DNA of 64,000 nt from Psychrobacillus sp. OK032 (GTDB lineage Bacteria; Bacillota; Bacilli; Bacillales_A; Planococcaceae). The DNA is taken from assembly GCF_900111345.1 (NCBI RefSeq), contig NZ_FOGY01000011.1, forward strand, positions 1-64,000, read 5' to 3'. The position numbers and the translations under genes are program-made. The notes under the pieces were generated by a model. That model had not been told where the DNA came from. It worked only from the letters and a program-made list of their open reading frames with translations, and did not search any database. Shown here piece by piece: positions 40,265 to 49,047 of this stretch (within the stretch, counting starts at the first letter, position 1; each line of letters starts with the position of its first letter).

Positions 40265-41536
40265 ATGAGCAACTATAACGCAGTATCAGCAAAAAATACG
40301 GAAAATGCACCAAACGGTAACGGTCTATATTCACAAACTGTAGCATTCTCTCATTACAATAATCTTTCAGCACAATTACCTATCGAACCAAAAACTGGTA
40401 AATTGGTAGCTGGAGGTATAAAAGAGCAAGCAGAACAGTGCTTTAAAAATATCGAGGCAATTGTAAACAGCATCGATCATGTTATGAGCGATATTGTTAG
40501 AATCACGGTATTCGTTAAGGATATCAAAGATGTTGACGCTGTAGACGAAGTTTATAAAACATTCTTCCCAACCTATGTTCCTTCACGGACAACAGTTGCA
40601 GTTGCAGCTTTGCCTATGGATGCTATGGTACAAATTGAAGCACTTGTTTCACACGGCGAAGGTACAATTCCAAACGCACCGCAAGCAGGCGACCTCATCA
40701 AACTTACAAATAACACGGCAAATGCACCAACAAGTCCACTATCTACACAAACCGTGTCTTTCTCTCATTACAATAACCTTTCAGCTCAATTGCCTATCGA
40801 TCCAAAAACTGGTAGATTGGTAACTGGCGGAGTAAAAGAGCAGGCTGGACAGTGTTTAAAAAATATCAAGGCAATTTTAGAAAGTATCGATGTTCCTTTT
40901 GACGATATTGTTAAAATTAATATCTTCCTTAAAAACCTCTCGGATACTGAAGCTGTAAATGAAGTTTATTCAACATTTTTCCCAGATTCAGCTATTGCTA
41001 GAGCCGTAGCCTATGTCCCTGCACGAACAGTAGTTGCAGCTTCAGCTTTACCTATGGATGCTTTGGTACAAATTGAAGCAGTGGTGTCACACGGAGATGG
41101 TACACCTCCACAAGCTATTGAAGACAGACACGGAATTGTTATATGGGCAAACAACACTGAAAATGCACCAAAGAGTTCTCTATCTACACAAACTGTAGCG
41201 TTCTCTCATTACAATAACCTTTCAGCTCAATTACCTTTGGATCCAAAAACTGGTGAATTGGTAGCTGGTGGTGTAAAAGAGCAGGCTGAACAGTGCTTGA
41301 ATAATATTAAGGCAATTGTAGAAAGTATCGACCACGTTATGGACGATATTGTTAAAGTAAATATCTTCCTTAAAAATATCGAGGATATTGATGCTGTAGA
41401 TGAAGCTTACAAAACATTCTTCCCAGGCGGTGTTCCTGCACGAAGAACAGTTGGCGTAACAGCTTTACCTAACGATGCTTTAATCCAAATCGATGCAATT
41501 GTATCAAACGCTGAAGGAACACCTCCAAAAGCATAA
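40265..41536 (+). CDS. Single-chain protein with three tandem RidA (YjgF/UK114) domains
   Basis: A 423-aa protein made of three RidA-like units at residues ~5-131, 146-277 and 293-417. Each repeats the strings SHYNNLSAQLP, PKTG, KEQA.QC and ALP.DA. Normal RidA (~125 aa) is a homotrimer that hydrolyses reactive enamine/imine intermediates at the subunit interfaces. All units keep the key Arg (108, 254, 393; in P(A/S)R). Other active-site positions differ: the Tyr of YSQ is present only in unit 1 (residue 22), the Glu of QIEA is Asp in unit 3 (410), and the Asn of VNEVY is present only in unit 2 (232). Unit 2 also has an ~10-residue insert before its PAR. Start ATG 40265; binding site GAAGGGAAA is 40250-40258. 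It could fold as a pseudo-trimer. Confidence 0.9.
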   Translation: MSNYNAVSAKNTENAPNGNGLYSQTVAFSHYNNLSAQLPIEPKTGKLVAGGIKEQAEQCFKNIEAIVNSIDHVMSDIVRITVFVKDIKDVDAVDEVYKTFFPTYVPSRTTVAVAALPMDAMVQIEALVSHGEGTIPNAPQAGDLIKLTNNTANAPTSPLSTQTVSFSHYNNLSAQLPIDPKTGRLVTGGVKEQAGQCLKNIKAILESIDVPFDDIVKINIFLKNLSDTEAVNEVYSTFFPDSAIARAVAYVPARTVVAASALPMDALVQIEAVVSHGDGTPPQAIEDRHGIVIWANNTENAPKSSLSTQTVAFSHYNNLSAQLPLDPKTGELVAGGVKEQAEQCLNNIKAIVESIDHVMDDIVKVNIFLKNIEDIDAVDEAYKTFFPGGVPARRTVGVTALPNDALIQIDAIVSNAEGTPPKA

Positions 41537-41621
41537 CAGGCATTTGTTTGTAAATATGGGAACTACCAAAGTTACTTGTTAATGCCAATGGAGAATGCAA
41601 ATCGCATATCCTATTTATAAA

Positions 41622-41664
41622 AAGGAGCTGTCTCAAATGAAAATTGAGACAGCTTCCGTTTTTT
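41622..41664 (+). terminator. Terminator after the triple RidA gene
   Basis: AGCTGTCTCAA (41625-41635) pairs with TTGAGACAGCT (41644-41654), followed by TCCGTTTTTT. Confidence 0.85.
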
Positions 41665-41679
41665 AACAACACAGATGAA

Positions 41680-41729
41680 AAAGTATCAAGATTTTAGCCG
41701 ATTATGGCAGAAATCTTGATGCTTTTTTA
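41680..41729 (+). terminator. Second hairpin terminator in tandem
   Basis: AAGTATCAAGATTT (41681-41694) pairs with AAATCTTGATGCTT (41711-41724), followed by TTTTT. No gene lies between it and the first terminator. Confidence 0.78.
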
Positions 41730-41811
41730 GTTTCCGGGCATAACAAAAAAACTGAATTAGCTTGCGAATTTACTAAATAGTAAAGTTGTAGCAGCGGCTT
41801 TATTAGGGTGT

Positions 41812-41943
41812 GTCTTTGGAATATATAATTTAATATTTGTTGAAACATTAAAAAAAAGACGGTTTGGAAGTGGATAATGCACTTCTATTTGACGTCTGCT
41901 TTTACTGTTATTTTATGAATGAAGCGAGCAAAACTGTTGGTGT
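41812..41943. repeat. GACGG hairpin element, copy 1
   Basis: The stem pairs AGACGGTTTGGAAGTG with GCACTTCTATTTGACGTCT (41857-41897). The left flank GTCTTTGGAATATATAATTT and right flank ACTGTTATTTTATG..GAAGCGAGC are shared with copies at 44047 and 51319. The remaining 41944-42371 holds only AT-rich sequence before the next gene. Confidence 0.68.
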
Positions 41944-42371
41944 GATTTTTGTAATGGGTTCTTTTATTTTTACTTGATTGAATACGTAATTTTATGAACC
42001 ATTAATATTCTCGCTAGTGCTAGCGGTATCTGATAATAATTCATTTAACTCTTTTGTTATTTTCTCTATTTTAGGGTTTCGTTGAGCCAGAACACACACG
42101 AGGAGACTTTTTGGAGGCCTTTATTTCATAGTAAGTACGGAGAATAAAACTTCATTTTACCTCACAACAAAATGCATTGTCAATAAGAAAATTGTAATAT
42201 CCACAAGAAAATGTTATAATAATCTTACAATTGTTTTTTTTCAATCGTATTCCGAATTCCGCTGTTTTTTTGGCAGATTGAATTATGGATACGTTTTTTT
42301 AATATCCTTTTTAAAACCGAAGGAAAATTTAATAGTAACCGAGTTATTATTCAACAAGGAGGACTAGAATA

Positions 42372-43226
42372 ATGAATTTAATCAATAAGAAAGTTACACA
42401 CAAGCGTTTTGGCATGGGTAGTATAGTTAATCATAATGATTCTAGTATTGAAATAAATTTCGCATCGGAAAATAAAAAGTTTGTTTTCCCCGATGTATTT
42501 GGAAAGCACCTAAAACTGCATGATAAAAGTGTAGCTAATTCACTTGAAAAAATTATACAACAAAAGGAAATGGAACAAAAAGAGGAAGAATGGAAGAGGG
42601 AAGAGGAAGAAAAACTACAACGAAAAAACCAGGAACTTCGCTTGGAACATGAAAAACTTATGAAAAATCATAAACTTCATCCCGAATCACAAATGGTTTT
42701 TTGGTGTGACGCAGAAGAACAGAAAACTTCCTTTTCAGAGTGGAAGGTTTTTTCAGGCGTAATAAAAAGTGGTAATAACAAAGGGCAGCCAAACAAACCC
42801 ATCCGCTTGCACCAAAATAGCGCTGTCCTGTTAACGGCAATGGATTCCAGCATACCTGAAAAAGACAGACGTATCTTAGGTGTCTATATGGTGAATGAAG
42901 ATTTTATCGGTAAGATTTGTGAAGATGGATATATTCCTGCTCATTCAAAATACAGACTCCAACTTACAGAACAGGAATCACATCAGGTACTTTTCTGGGA
43001 ATATTATGTAAATGAAAAATTCCCACAAAAAATGACCTGGAATACAGGGAAATACCGTTATTTTGATAATTTATGGATGGCTCAAATTTTGCTTGCTATA
43101 GTTTCGTTGAAAAGTGACCCAAAAGAACGAGAGTTGGCACAACAATTTTTTGAACATTTTTGTAAAATGAACCAGATAACAGATCAAGAGTTACCAAAGC
43201 CTAATGGCGCATTAATGCGTATTTAG
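42372..43226 (+). CDS. Uncharacterised protein with Tudor-like N-terminus and coiled coil
   Basis: A 284-aa protein I cannot assign to a named family. Residues ~1-50 (KKVTHKRFGMGSIV..IEINFA..KKFVFPDVF) resemble the small Tudor/SH3-like module also seen at the PcrA C-terminus and in CarD-type proteins. Residues ~60-100 are a charged coiled coil (KEMEQKEEEWKREEEEKLQR). The rest is a globular region with QMVFWCDAEEQKTSF..FSGVIKSGNNKGQPNKP. ATG 42372 follows AAGGAGGACTAGA. No neighbour suggests its job. Confidence 0.72.
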   Translation: MNLINKKVTHKRFGMGSIVNHNDSSIEINFASENKKFVFPDVFGKHLKLHDKSVANSLEKIIQQKEMEQKEEEWKREEEEKLQRKNQELRLEHEKLMKNHKLHPESQMVFWCDAEEQKTSFSEWKVFSGVIKSGNNKGQPNKPIRLHQNSAVLLTAMDSSIPEKDRRILGVYMVNEDFIGKICEDGYIPAHSKYRLQLTEQESHQVLFWEYYVNEKFPQKMTWNTGKYRYFDNLWMAQILLAIVSLKSDPKERELAQQFFEHFCKMNQITDQELPKPNGALMRI

Positions 43227-43326
43227 ACGTTAGCCCAAAGATAATAAGAATGACAGGGGACTTACACATTTTTAACAAAACCCAAGGAATATAGAAAATT
43301 ACTTTACAATAAAAGGGGATATTTTT

Positions 43327-43440
43327 TGAAAAACACAAAATATATTAAGGTTGCATGGATTATTCCTAATGTATTCGAATGCCAATGTTTATAGGCTTTT
43401 CAACAATTGTAGTCTTTATGTTGAAGGTTTACAACAACTG
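43327..43440 (+). pseudogene. Possible frameshifted small membrane peptide
   Basis: TTG 43327 after AAAAGGGGATATTTT opens MKNTKYIKVAWIIPNVF and soon stops; shifting frame near 43378 gives MPMFIGFSTIVVFMLKVYNN to a stop at ~43440. A single frameshift would join them into a ~38-aa membrane peptide. Weak case. Confidence 0.25.
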
Positions 43441-43503
43441 AGCCGGTTGGTATATTAAGTGTTAATATCGAAAAATAAAAGTATAGGGAAAAGGGGTTTG
43501 AAA

Positions 43504-44013
43504 ATGGATGTAAGATACCCAATTGGACAATTACAAGTTCCTGAAACAGTGAAATTGGAAAATATTCAAGAATGGTTAAAAGAAACCGAAACTTATACGA
43601 TTCGACTAAGAGAAACTGTCGACTCATTAAGTGATGAGGAATTAAGCAAAACTTATCGTGAAGGTGCCTGGACAGTTCGTCAACTTGTTCATCACATTGC
43701 AGACTCTCAGTTGAACATGTATCAACGTTTGAAGCTTGCTTTAACAGATGACAATCCAATAGTACCAGCTTTTAATGAAGAAAAGTGGGCTATTCAACCG
43801 GATACAGAGCTTCCTGTAGAAAGTTCTATTAAAATGTTAGAAGGTATAAATGAGCGTATCGTATCTTTAGGACAAAGTTTAACTGAAGAGCAATTAGAAC
43901 GAGCATTTACTCACCAAATAAACGGCAAAATAACAGTGGCAACAAAAGTTGCAAAATTAGCTTGGCACGAAGAGCATCACTTAGCCCATATAAAAATCGC
44001 ATTATCAAAATGA
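43504..44013 (+). CDS. DinB/BstA-like metal-dependent protein (YfiT type)
   Basis: A 169-aa four-helix-bundle protein of the DinB superfamily. The opening DVRYPIGQLQVPETV and AWTVRQLVHHIADSQLNMYQR are typical of YfiT and bacillithiol transferase BstA. Metal ligands should be the His in HHIADS and the two in WHEEHHLAHI (C-terminus). Start ATG 43504 follows AAAAGGGG; a longer in-frame start has no site. It may conjugate bacillithiol to electrophiles, by family analogy only. Confidence 0.85.
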   Translation: MDVRYPIGQLQVPETVKLENIQEWLKETETYTIRLRETVDSLSDEELSKTYREGAWTVRQLVHHIADSQLNMYQRLKLALTDDNPIVPAFNEEKWAIQPDTELPVESSIKMLEGINERIVSLGQSLTEEQLERAFTHQINGKITVATKVAKLAWHEEHHLAHIKIALSK

Positions 44014-44046
44014 TACAATATGTATTGAAGTGGCTTATCGAGGTTC

Positions 44047-44177
44047 GTCTTAGGAACATCTAATTTAATATTCAATGAAAAATAAAAAGCAGACGGTTTA
44101 GAAGTGCGATAAAGCACCTCTAATTGCCGTCTGCTTTTACTTCTAGTTCTCCAGAATAAATCCAGCTAATATTGTAG
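44047..44177. repeat. GACGG hairpin element, copy 2
   Basis: AAAAGCAGACGGTTTAGAAGTGC pattern (from 44085, split here by position) pairs with GCACCTCTAATTGCCGTCTGC to 44137. Left flank GTCTTAGGAACATCTAATTT is nearly that of copy 1. It may also end the DinB-like gene. The rest to 44346 shows no gene. Confidence 0.6.
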
Positions 44178-44346
44178 GGAGAAAATATATCCCGCTATAA
44201 CGGGGAGTAAGACGCCACATTAAGGATTGAGTGAAACATGAAGCATAGGTGGGTGAGCTTCTTCTGAAATGAAAATCATGTTGAAGAGGAAACTGTGTGA
44301 AGATAAAATAAAAAAGGTTATACTATAATAATGACTTAATTACTTG

Positions 44347-44406
44347 AACCCACCGACATCTCTTGAATTGCCACATACATTCCGCACACTGTTAGGGGCG
44401 GGTTGG
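44347..44406 (+). repeat. CCCACC/GCCACATACACTCC repeat, copy B
   Basis: It opens AACCCACCGACATC, has TTGCCACATACATTCCGCACAC, and closes GGGGCGGGTTGG, which can pair with the opening. It lies 110 bases before the dihydrouridine synthase gene. Confidence 0.65.
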
Positions 44407-44517
44407 TTTAGATATTTATTATAAGCTAATAATAAATAGATTTAGGAACATTTTACTATTAATTTTGGGACAAGAGTTTGACCTGGTATCCCATAATGAG
44501 AGGATTTGAATTTGAAT

Positions 44518-45480
44518 ATGACAGAAAATTTTTGGCGTGATTTACCACGACCATTTTTTGTACTTGCACCCATGGAAGATGTGACAGATGTTGTTTTTCG
44601 TCACGTAGTAAGTGAAGCTGGTCGACCGGATGTATTTTTCACAGAGTTTACAAACTCGGATAGCTATTGTCATCCAGAGGGCATGAAAAGTGTGCGTGGC
44701 CGTTTGATTTTTACAGAAGATGAACAGCCAATGGTGGCACATATTTGGGGGGATAATCCCGAATATTTCCGTCAAATGAGTATTGGCATGGCAGAGCTAG
44801 GATTTAAAGGCATCGATATTAATATGGGCTGCCCTGTACCGAATGTAGCAACGAGAGGGAAAGGTAGTGGCCTTATTCTGCGTCCAGACGTTGCGGCAGA
44901 ACTTATTCAAGCAGCAAAAGCGGGCGGACTGCCTGTCAGCGTGAAAACACGACTTGGCTATAACGATGTAAATGAGTGGGAGGAGTGGCTAACGAATATT
45001 TTAAAACAGGATATTGCGAACCTTTCTATTCATTTACGTACAAGAAAGGAAATGAGCCAAGTAGATGCGCATTGGGAGCTAATTCCGGAAATCAAAAAAT
45101 TACGTGACCGTATCGCACCAAATACGCTACTAACAATCAATGGAGACATTCCTGACCGTCAAACTGGGCTGCAGCTTGCAAAAACATATGGTATTGATGG
45201 TGTTATGATCGGGCGAGGTATTTTTAAAAATCCTTTTGCTTTTGAAAAAGAGCCAAAAGAACATAGCAGTAAAGAGTACCTTGACCTTTTAAGACTGCAG
45301 CTTGATCTTCAAGATCAATATGCGGAAGTACTACCACGTTCAATCACAGGGCTTCATCGCTTTTTCAAAATTTATGTCAAAGGATTCCGTGGAGCTGGTG
45401 AATTAAGAAATCAATTGATGAACACTAAATCAACAGATGAAGTGCGTGCATTGCTTGATAACTTTGGAAAAGGGGATTAA
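44518..45480 (+). CDS. tRNA-dihydrouridine synthase
   Basis: A 320-aa FMN TIM-barrel enzyme that reduces uridine to dihydrouridine in tRNA. Motifs: [16 protein letters not shown] at the N-terminus, [28 protein letters not shown] (catalytic Cys), VSVKTRLGY, and the FMN-phosphate end [17 protein letters not shown] 44518 gives MTENFW as in relatives; TTG 44512 and 44506 are in frame and closer to GAGAGGA, so the start is open. Which tRNA position it modifies is unknown. Confidence 0.9.
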   Translation: MTENFWRDLPRPFFVLAPMEDVTDVVFRHVVSEAGRPDVFFTEFTNSDSYCHPEGMKSVRGRLIFTEDEQPMVAHIWGDNPEYFRQMSIGMAELGFKGIDINMGCPVPNVATRGKGSGLILRPDVAAELIQAAKAGGLPVSVKTRLGYNDVNEWEEWLTNILKQDIANLSIHLRTRKEMSQVDAHWELIPEIKKLRDRIAPNTLLTINGDIPDRQTGLQLAKTYGIDGVMIGRGIFKNPFAFEKEPKEHSSKEYLDLLRLQLDLQDQYAEVLPRSITGLHRFFKIYVKGFRGAGELRNQLMNTKSTDEVRALLDNFGKGD

Positions 45481-45499
45481 TCGAGATAAATTAATACGT

Positions 45500-45745
45500 A
45501 TGATTGAACATATGCACGAGGAAGATTTCTCTGAGGATAAAGAATTAGTCCGTCAAATTCAAAAAAGCCGTGATGATCGTAAAAATGGATTACTCTTTAA
45601 TCAAGAACAAGGCCTCAGCTCGTTTTTGAATAGAAAATTTATTTGCCGACACTGCGTTTTCATTAATTGTGACGAACTAAATAGAAAAATTCAAAATTAT
45701 TCTGTATCTTATACAAACTTTATTCTAATTATTGATATGTTATAG
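45500..45745 (+). CDS. Small unrecognised ORF, perhaps an antitoxin-like remnant
   Basis: An 81-aa frame beginning MIEHMHEEDFSEDKELVRQI and QKSRDDRKNGLLFN. The acidic first half recalls small antitoxin-like proteins; the second half (KFICRHCVFINC onward) is unlike it and may be read-through after a lesion. No good ribosome binding site. The frame is open upstream into the end of dus. Uncertain. Confidence 0.33.
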   Translation: MIEHMHEEDFSEDKELVRQIQKSRDDRKNGLLFNQEQGLSSFLNRKFICRHCVFINCDELNRKIQNYSVSYTNFILIIDML

Positions 45746-45822
45746 AAAACGTTTATTTTGTTTTGAAAGAGGATACTAACTTTAGCACTTGCTTAGTGTG
45801 AAAGGGTAATAATTCGTATTAT

Positions 45823-45860
45823 AAAAGACCGTTAGATAGAATTCTAACGGTCTTACTTAT
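45823..45860. terminator. Bidirectional terminator before phoX
   Basis: AAGACCGTTAGA (45825-45836) pairs with TCTAACGGTCTT (45843-45854). Both strands have T-rich tails. It mainly closes the minus-strand PhoX gene, whose stop is 10 bases away. Confidence 0.8.
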
Positions 45861-45865
45861 CTAGA

Positions 45866-47620
45866 TTATTTTTTATCAACAGGAGGTAACTGGATATAAC
45901 CGATATTCCCTGGATTTTGAGAACCAACCATTAAGTAAGAGTACCCATTTAAATTATCAATGGCTTGTATTCCAGTTACTTCACCGCCATCAGGTGCAGA
46001 AACGACACGAGAAAGTTCCTTTGTATCAACATTATATGCCCAGCCAATATTATTTACATGATTACCAGTGTCCTCAGCAATAAATAAAGTTCTTAAGTTT
46101 TCAGAGTATACAATGTTGTCTGGATTGGCGATTTTATCAAGATGAGCTTTGTTGCCTTCTTCATCTTTTGGAATGTCTTCACCGACTAAAATAGCTTCCA
46201 TTTTAGTTGCCACATAATCACTGTCAATAGGGTTACCTTCACGATCTGTTTGTCTTTCAGTTAGACTCATTTCATAAATCCCACCTGCATTGATTTTTGG
46301 TAATCGAATATCATCTACAGGATCATTTGGATTTTCTTCCATGGCTTTCGCAATCGTGGACATAGCCATGTAGACTTTGTTATCGGCTTTGTTGAATGTG
46401 ACTGTTTCCATCTTATTAAACTCTGACGTTGCTCCAAGCATTGCCCCGTATCGGCGAGATTCTAAGAAAGCAGCTGCTTTTTCCATGCCTGGTTTTACTT
46501 TCAAAAATTCTTCGCCAGTTGCCGTTTTAATATGGCTGAAGCCATTTGCTGCTGCATACTCAGAATCATTTGCCGTTTCAAAAATATCACTGAATGTGAG
46601 GGTTTCAGCTAATTCTTTCATTTCTTGGTCCGTTGCATGTCCCAATTTAATCCATTTCAAATTTCCAGCACCGCCGTTTTCGGCACTAGTTTGCTCAAAT
46701 TTTGCGGCATATAATGTCCCAGCAGATAAATCCTTTTCTTTGTCAGCAATGTACATAAAGGACATCACATAGCCACCGTCATCTCCATAATAAACAGTAC
46801 GGTTATCAGGTGCTACTGTTACATTTTCAAAAGATAACCGACCCATGCTATGGTGTTTGACCGCTTTTGCTTCACCATTTGGATGAATGGATACTTCTGT
46901 TGTATAGCCATATAAGTAAGGATTTCCAATTGCCTCTGGGTCTTGATAATAATTCTGTGCAAATTGTGTAACAGAAGATTTTTCAGGATTTTCTTCATGG
47001 GCACGAGCATTTGGTTCATACTCCTCACTGCCTAAATGAGTGTTCCAAGGAGATAAGATGCCGGCACATGGAGTCCAAACACCTCCGTATTCTGAAAAAT
47101 CAATCGGTTCAATATCAGTAATTTCGAGTACGCCCGTTTTCTTATCTTGTTTGACAGTATTTAAATATAACGCTCTTGGCACTGTACCAATTTCATTATT
47201 TGGCATACTTTCAAAATGATTGATCATATATAACTTGCCGCTTTTTCCATTTACACTAAGGAGTGAGTTTGCATCTGGTGCAGTTGAGACAATAGGCTCG
47301 CCATTTGCTTTAGTTATGATATTGCCGTTGATGTCGTATGCAGCTCCGACAATTTTGCCATTAATGACATCACCAGGCTCTGCTAACGAAGTATAATCCA
47401 ACTCAACTGTTTTTTTAGTACCGTCTCTTAATGTCACCTTTACTTTGGCGTCACTGTACATTGATGATTTTTCCTCACTAGTAGTAGGTGCAGGCATACC
47501 AATAAATTCAACAGATTTTACGCTTTCTATTTGTTTATGCGGTTCAGCAAATACATTCACCGCGGATGGAAATAGCAATGCTGCACCTAATAGTGGAATA
47601 ATTACCGTTTTTTTGTTCAT
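45866..47620 (-). CDS. PhoX-family (DUF839) alkaline phosphatase
   Basis: A 584-aa secreted protein with an N-terminal signal peptide (MNKKTVIIPLLGAALLF..NVFAEP). The PhoX signature region is EYGGVWTPCAGILSPWNTHLGSEE type (Cys and surrounding residues, ~180-205), followed by HSMGRLSFENV and YYGDDGGYVMSFMYI. The C-terminus contains NPDNIVYSENLRTLFIAED. PhoX enzymes are calcium/iron-dependent monoesterases. The start is ATG 47620 with GGGAGG upstream. A PhoP-type box lies 50-77 bases upstream, so induction by phosphate starvation is likely. Transcribed towards dus. Confidence 0.87.
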   Translation of the reverse strand: MNKKTVIIPLLGAALLFPSAVNVFAEPHKQIESVKSVEFIGMPAPTTSEEKSSMYSDAKVKVTLRDGTKKTVELDYTSLAEPGDVINGKIVGAAYDINGNIITKANGEPIVSTAPDANSLLSVNGKSGKLYMINHFESMPNNEIGTVPRALYLNTVKQDKKTGVLEITDIEPIDFSEYGGVWTPCAGILSPWNTHLGSEEYEPNARAHEENPEKSSVTQFAQNYYQDPEAIGNPYLYGYTTEVSIHPNGEAKAVKHHSMGRLSFENVTVAPDNRTVYYGDDGGYVMSFMYIADKEKDLSAGTLYAAKFEQTSAENGGAGNLKWIKLGHATDQEMKELAETLTFSDIFETANDSEYAAANGFSHIKTATGEEFLKVKPGMEKAAAFLESRRYGAMLGATSEFNKMETVTFNKADNKVYMAMSTIAKAMEENPNDPVDDIRLPKINAGGIYEMSLTERQTDREGNPIDSDYVATKMEAILVGEDIPKDEEGNKAHLDKIANPDNIVYSENLRTLFIAEDTGNHVNNIGWAYNVDTKELSRVVSAPDGGEVTGIQAIDNLNGYSYLMVGSQNPGNIGYIQLPPVDKK

Positions 47621-47647
47621 AACATTAAACCTCCCATAGTTTTCTAA

Positions 47648-47697
47648 AATATAATTCCCTTAATTACCTTAATATTAAATTGTTAAAGGAATGTTAA
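47648..47697 (-). promoter_or_regulatory. PhoP box and promoter of phoX
   Basis: On the minus strand TTAACA, TTAACA and ATATTA start 11 bp apart (plus-strand positions 47692-47697, 47681-47686, 47670-47675). This fits the PhoP rule of six-base TTAACA-like repeats spaced by five. TATATT (47648-47653) is a possible -10, 16 bp after the last repeat. Confidence 0.72.
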
Positions 47698-47825
47698 ATA
47701 AATATTATACAATTGTAAAATTCACTATTTTCACAAAAATAACACTATTTATCCAGAGGTTAAATGTGACTTAATGAGTAGTTGAATGTTCAAAAATGGA
47801 AGATTAATGTGTTGTGTAGTAAAGT

Positions 47826-47990
47826 ATTGTTCAAGAAATTGAACAAGTGTCCGAGAATATTACACGTGTATTTCAAAATTCAGAAGAAACACATCACCAA
47901 ATTAATGTAGCCTTACAAAATTTCATGGAAATTTCTTCATCAGCTGAAGCACTAGATGAAAGAGCTCATAAATTCATAGAGATCAATTAA
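47826..47990 (+). pseudogene. Methyl-accepting chemotaxis protein, C-terminal fragment
   Basis: The frame reads VQEIEQVSENITRVFQNSEE, then THHQINVALQNFMEISSSAE and ALDERAHKFIEIN before a stop. This is the typical heptad pattern of a chemoreceptor tail. No start codon, signalling hairpin or membrane part remains. Confidence 0.7.
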
Positions 47991-48085
47991 CAGTCGAACC
48001 TCATTAAGAAATGTTGTAATTTGAAATAGAAAAGGGATTGGTACTACTTTGATCCTACATATACAGAACGGACCAAATATATAAA

Positions 48086-48140
48086 AACCCACCAACATCC
48101 TGTGTTGCCACATGCACTCCGCACATGTTGAGGAGGTGCA
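48086..48140 (+). repeat. CCCACC/GCCACATACACTCC repeat, copy C
   Basis: It opens AACCCACCAACATCC, has TGTGTTGCCACATGCACTCC and GCACATGTTG, and closes AGGAGGTGC. The remaining sequence of 47991-48421 is AT-rich and shows no gene. Confidence 0.65.
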
Positions 48141-48421
48141 CAGCTGTAGTTAAAATTGTAACCTAAAAAAAATTCGATTTATGTCCGGATTTCGTGAAAA
48201 TAAACATTTCCGTATTCGGGACTATATCCAATAATTCAAAGTGCAGAAGAATCCGCCGAATATACCTATCCACCTGTCTCAAACTACATTCTTTTACTCG
48301 ATTTTCTTTAAACATTTATATTAAAGTGATGTGACATATATTAAATAGTTAAGCACCATTCCCTCTGTCCAAGGAGATCTATATTTTAGATTAGAAATAA
48401 TAGAGTGGATGATTGTTTTTT

Positions 48422-48473
48422 AAAATAAATAAAACAGTGAGTAAGAATCAAACTCACTGTTTTATTTATTTTA
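48422..48473. terminator. Bidirectional terminator after ytoQ
   Basis: A perfect 21-bp stem: AAAATAAATAAAACAGTGAG.. pairs with the mirror half ending at 48472, loop AAGAATCAA. A/T-rich outer stem gives U-tails on both strands. It lies just after the ytoQ stop. Confidence 0.85.
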
Positions 48474-48475
48474 TT

Positions 48476-48916
48476 TCAATCAAAAATATAACTAATAACA
48501 TCTATCGCTTGATCAACGGTTTCTACGGTTACATTTGCTTTGTTTGAAAGCTCTTTTAACGGGTGAATTAATGATTCAGGTCTAATGATAATCGTAGGCT
48601 TGTTCATGGCAATGGCCATGCTGGCGTCCATTGCTGTATTCCATTGTTTATATTTTTCACCGAATAAGGCGATGACGATATCCGCTTTCTGCATTAAGAC
48701 TTGTGTTCTGAAATTATTAATATCTGACGCGGCATCATCTTTATAGAGGTTAGATGGCTGTTTTCCTAAAATCTCCTCGCCGATATTGTCTGAACGATCA
48801 TGGTTTGTTTGCGGGGCTACAAAATGAAGCGGAAGATTTTTAGACTTTGCTTTTTGTGCAACTTCATCTCTCCAATCATCATGAATCTGGCCCGCTAAAT
48901 AAACAATAAGTTCCAT
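48476..48916 (-). CDS. ytoQ: YtoQ-family protein
   Basis: A 146-aa protein with the YtoQ pattern: MELIVYLAGQIHDDWRDEV at the N-terminus, HFVAPQTNHDRSDNIGE, and ADIVIALFGEKYKQWNTAMD. The fold probably resembles nucleoside 2-deoxyribosyltransferase-like proteins, but function is unknown. ATG at 48916 has GGAGG 7 bases upstream; a frame ten codons longer lacks a site. Single gene with its own terminator. Confidence 0.88.
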   Translation of the reverse strand: MELIVYLAGQIHDDWRDEVAQKAKSKNLPLHFVAPQTNHDRSDNIGEEILGKQPSNLYKDDAASDINNFRTQVLMQKADIVIALFGEKYKQWNTAMDASMAIAMNKPTIIIRPESLIHPLKELSNKANVTVETVDQAIDVISYIFD

Positions 48917-49047
48917 CCTGATTCCTCCAATACTATTTGAGTTCAAATATATAGTATCTAATTTAATGAAGTTTTCATAGTAAACGCCAATAAACCAAAT
49001 AAACCATATATGATGAAAAAATATCTAAGTATTTCGGAGGTTTGCCT

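Noticed and set aside
40575-40823. Frameshift inside the triple RidA gene
   Set aside because: The main frame is continuous through all three units with matching motifs; the alternative frame is a shadow.
41857-41897. Plain terminator in place of a repeat element
   Set aside because: Sequence outside the stem is shared among three loci, which an ordinary terminator would not explain.
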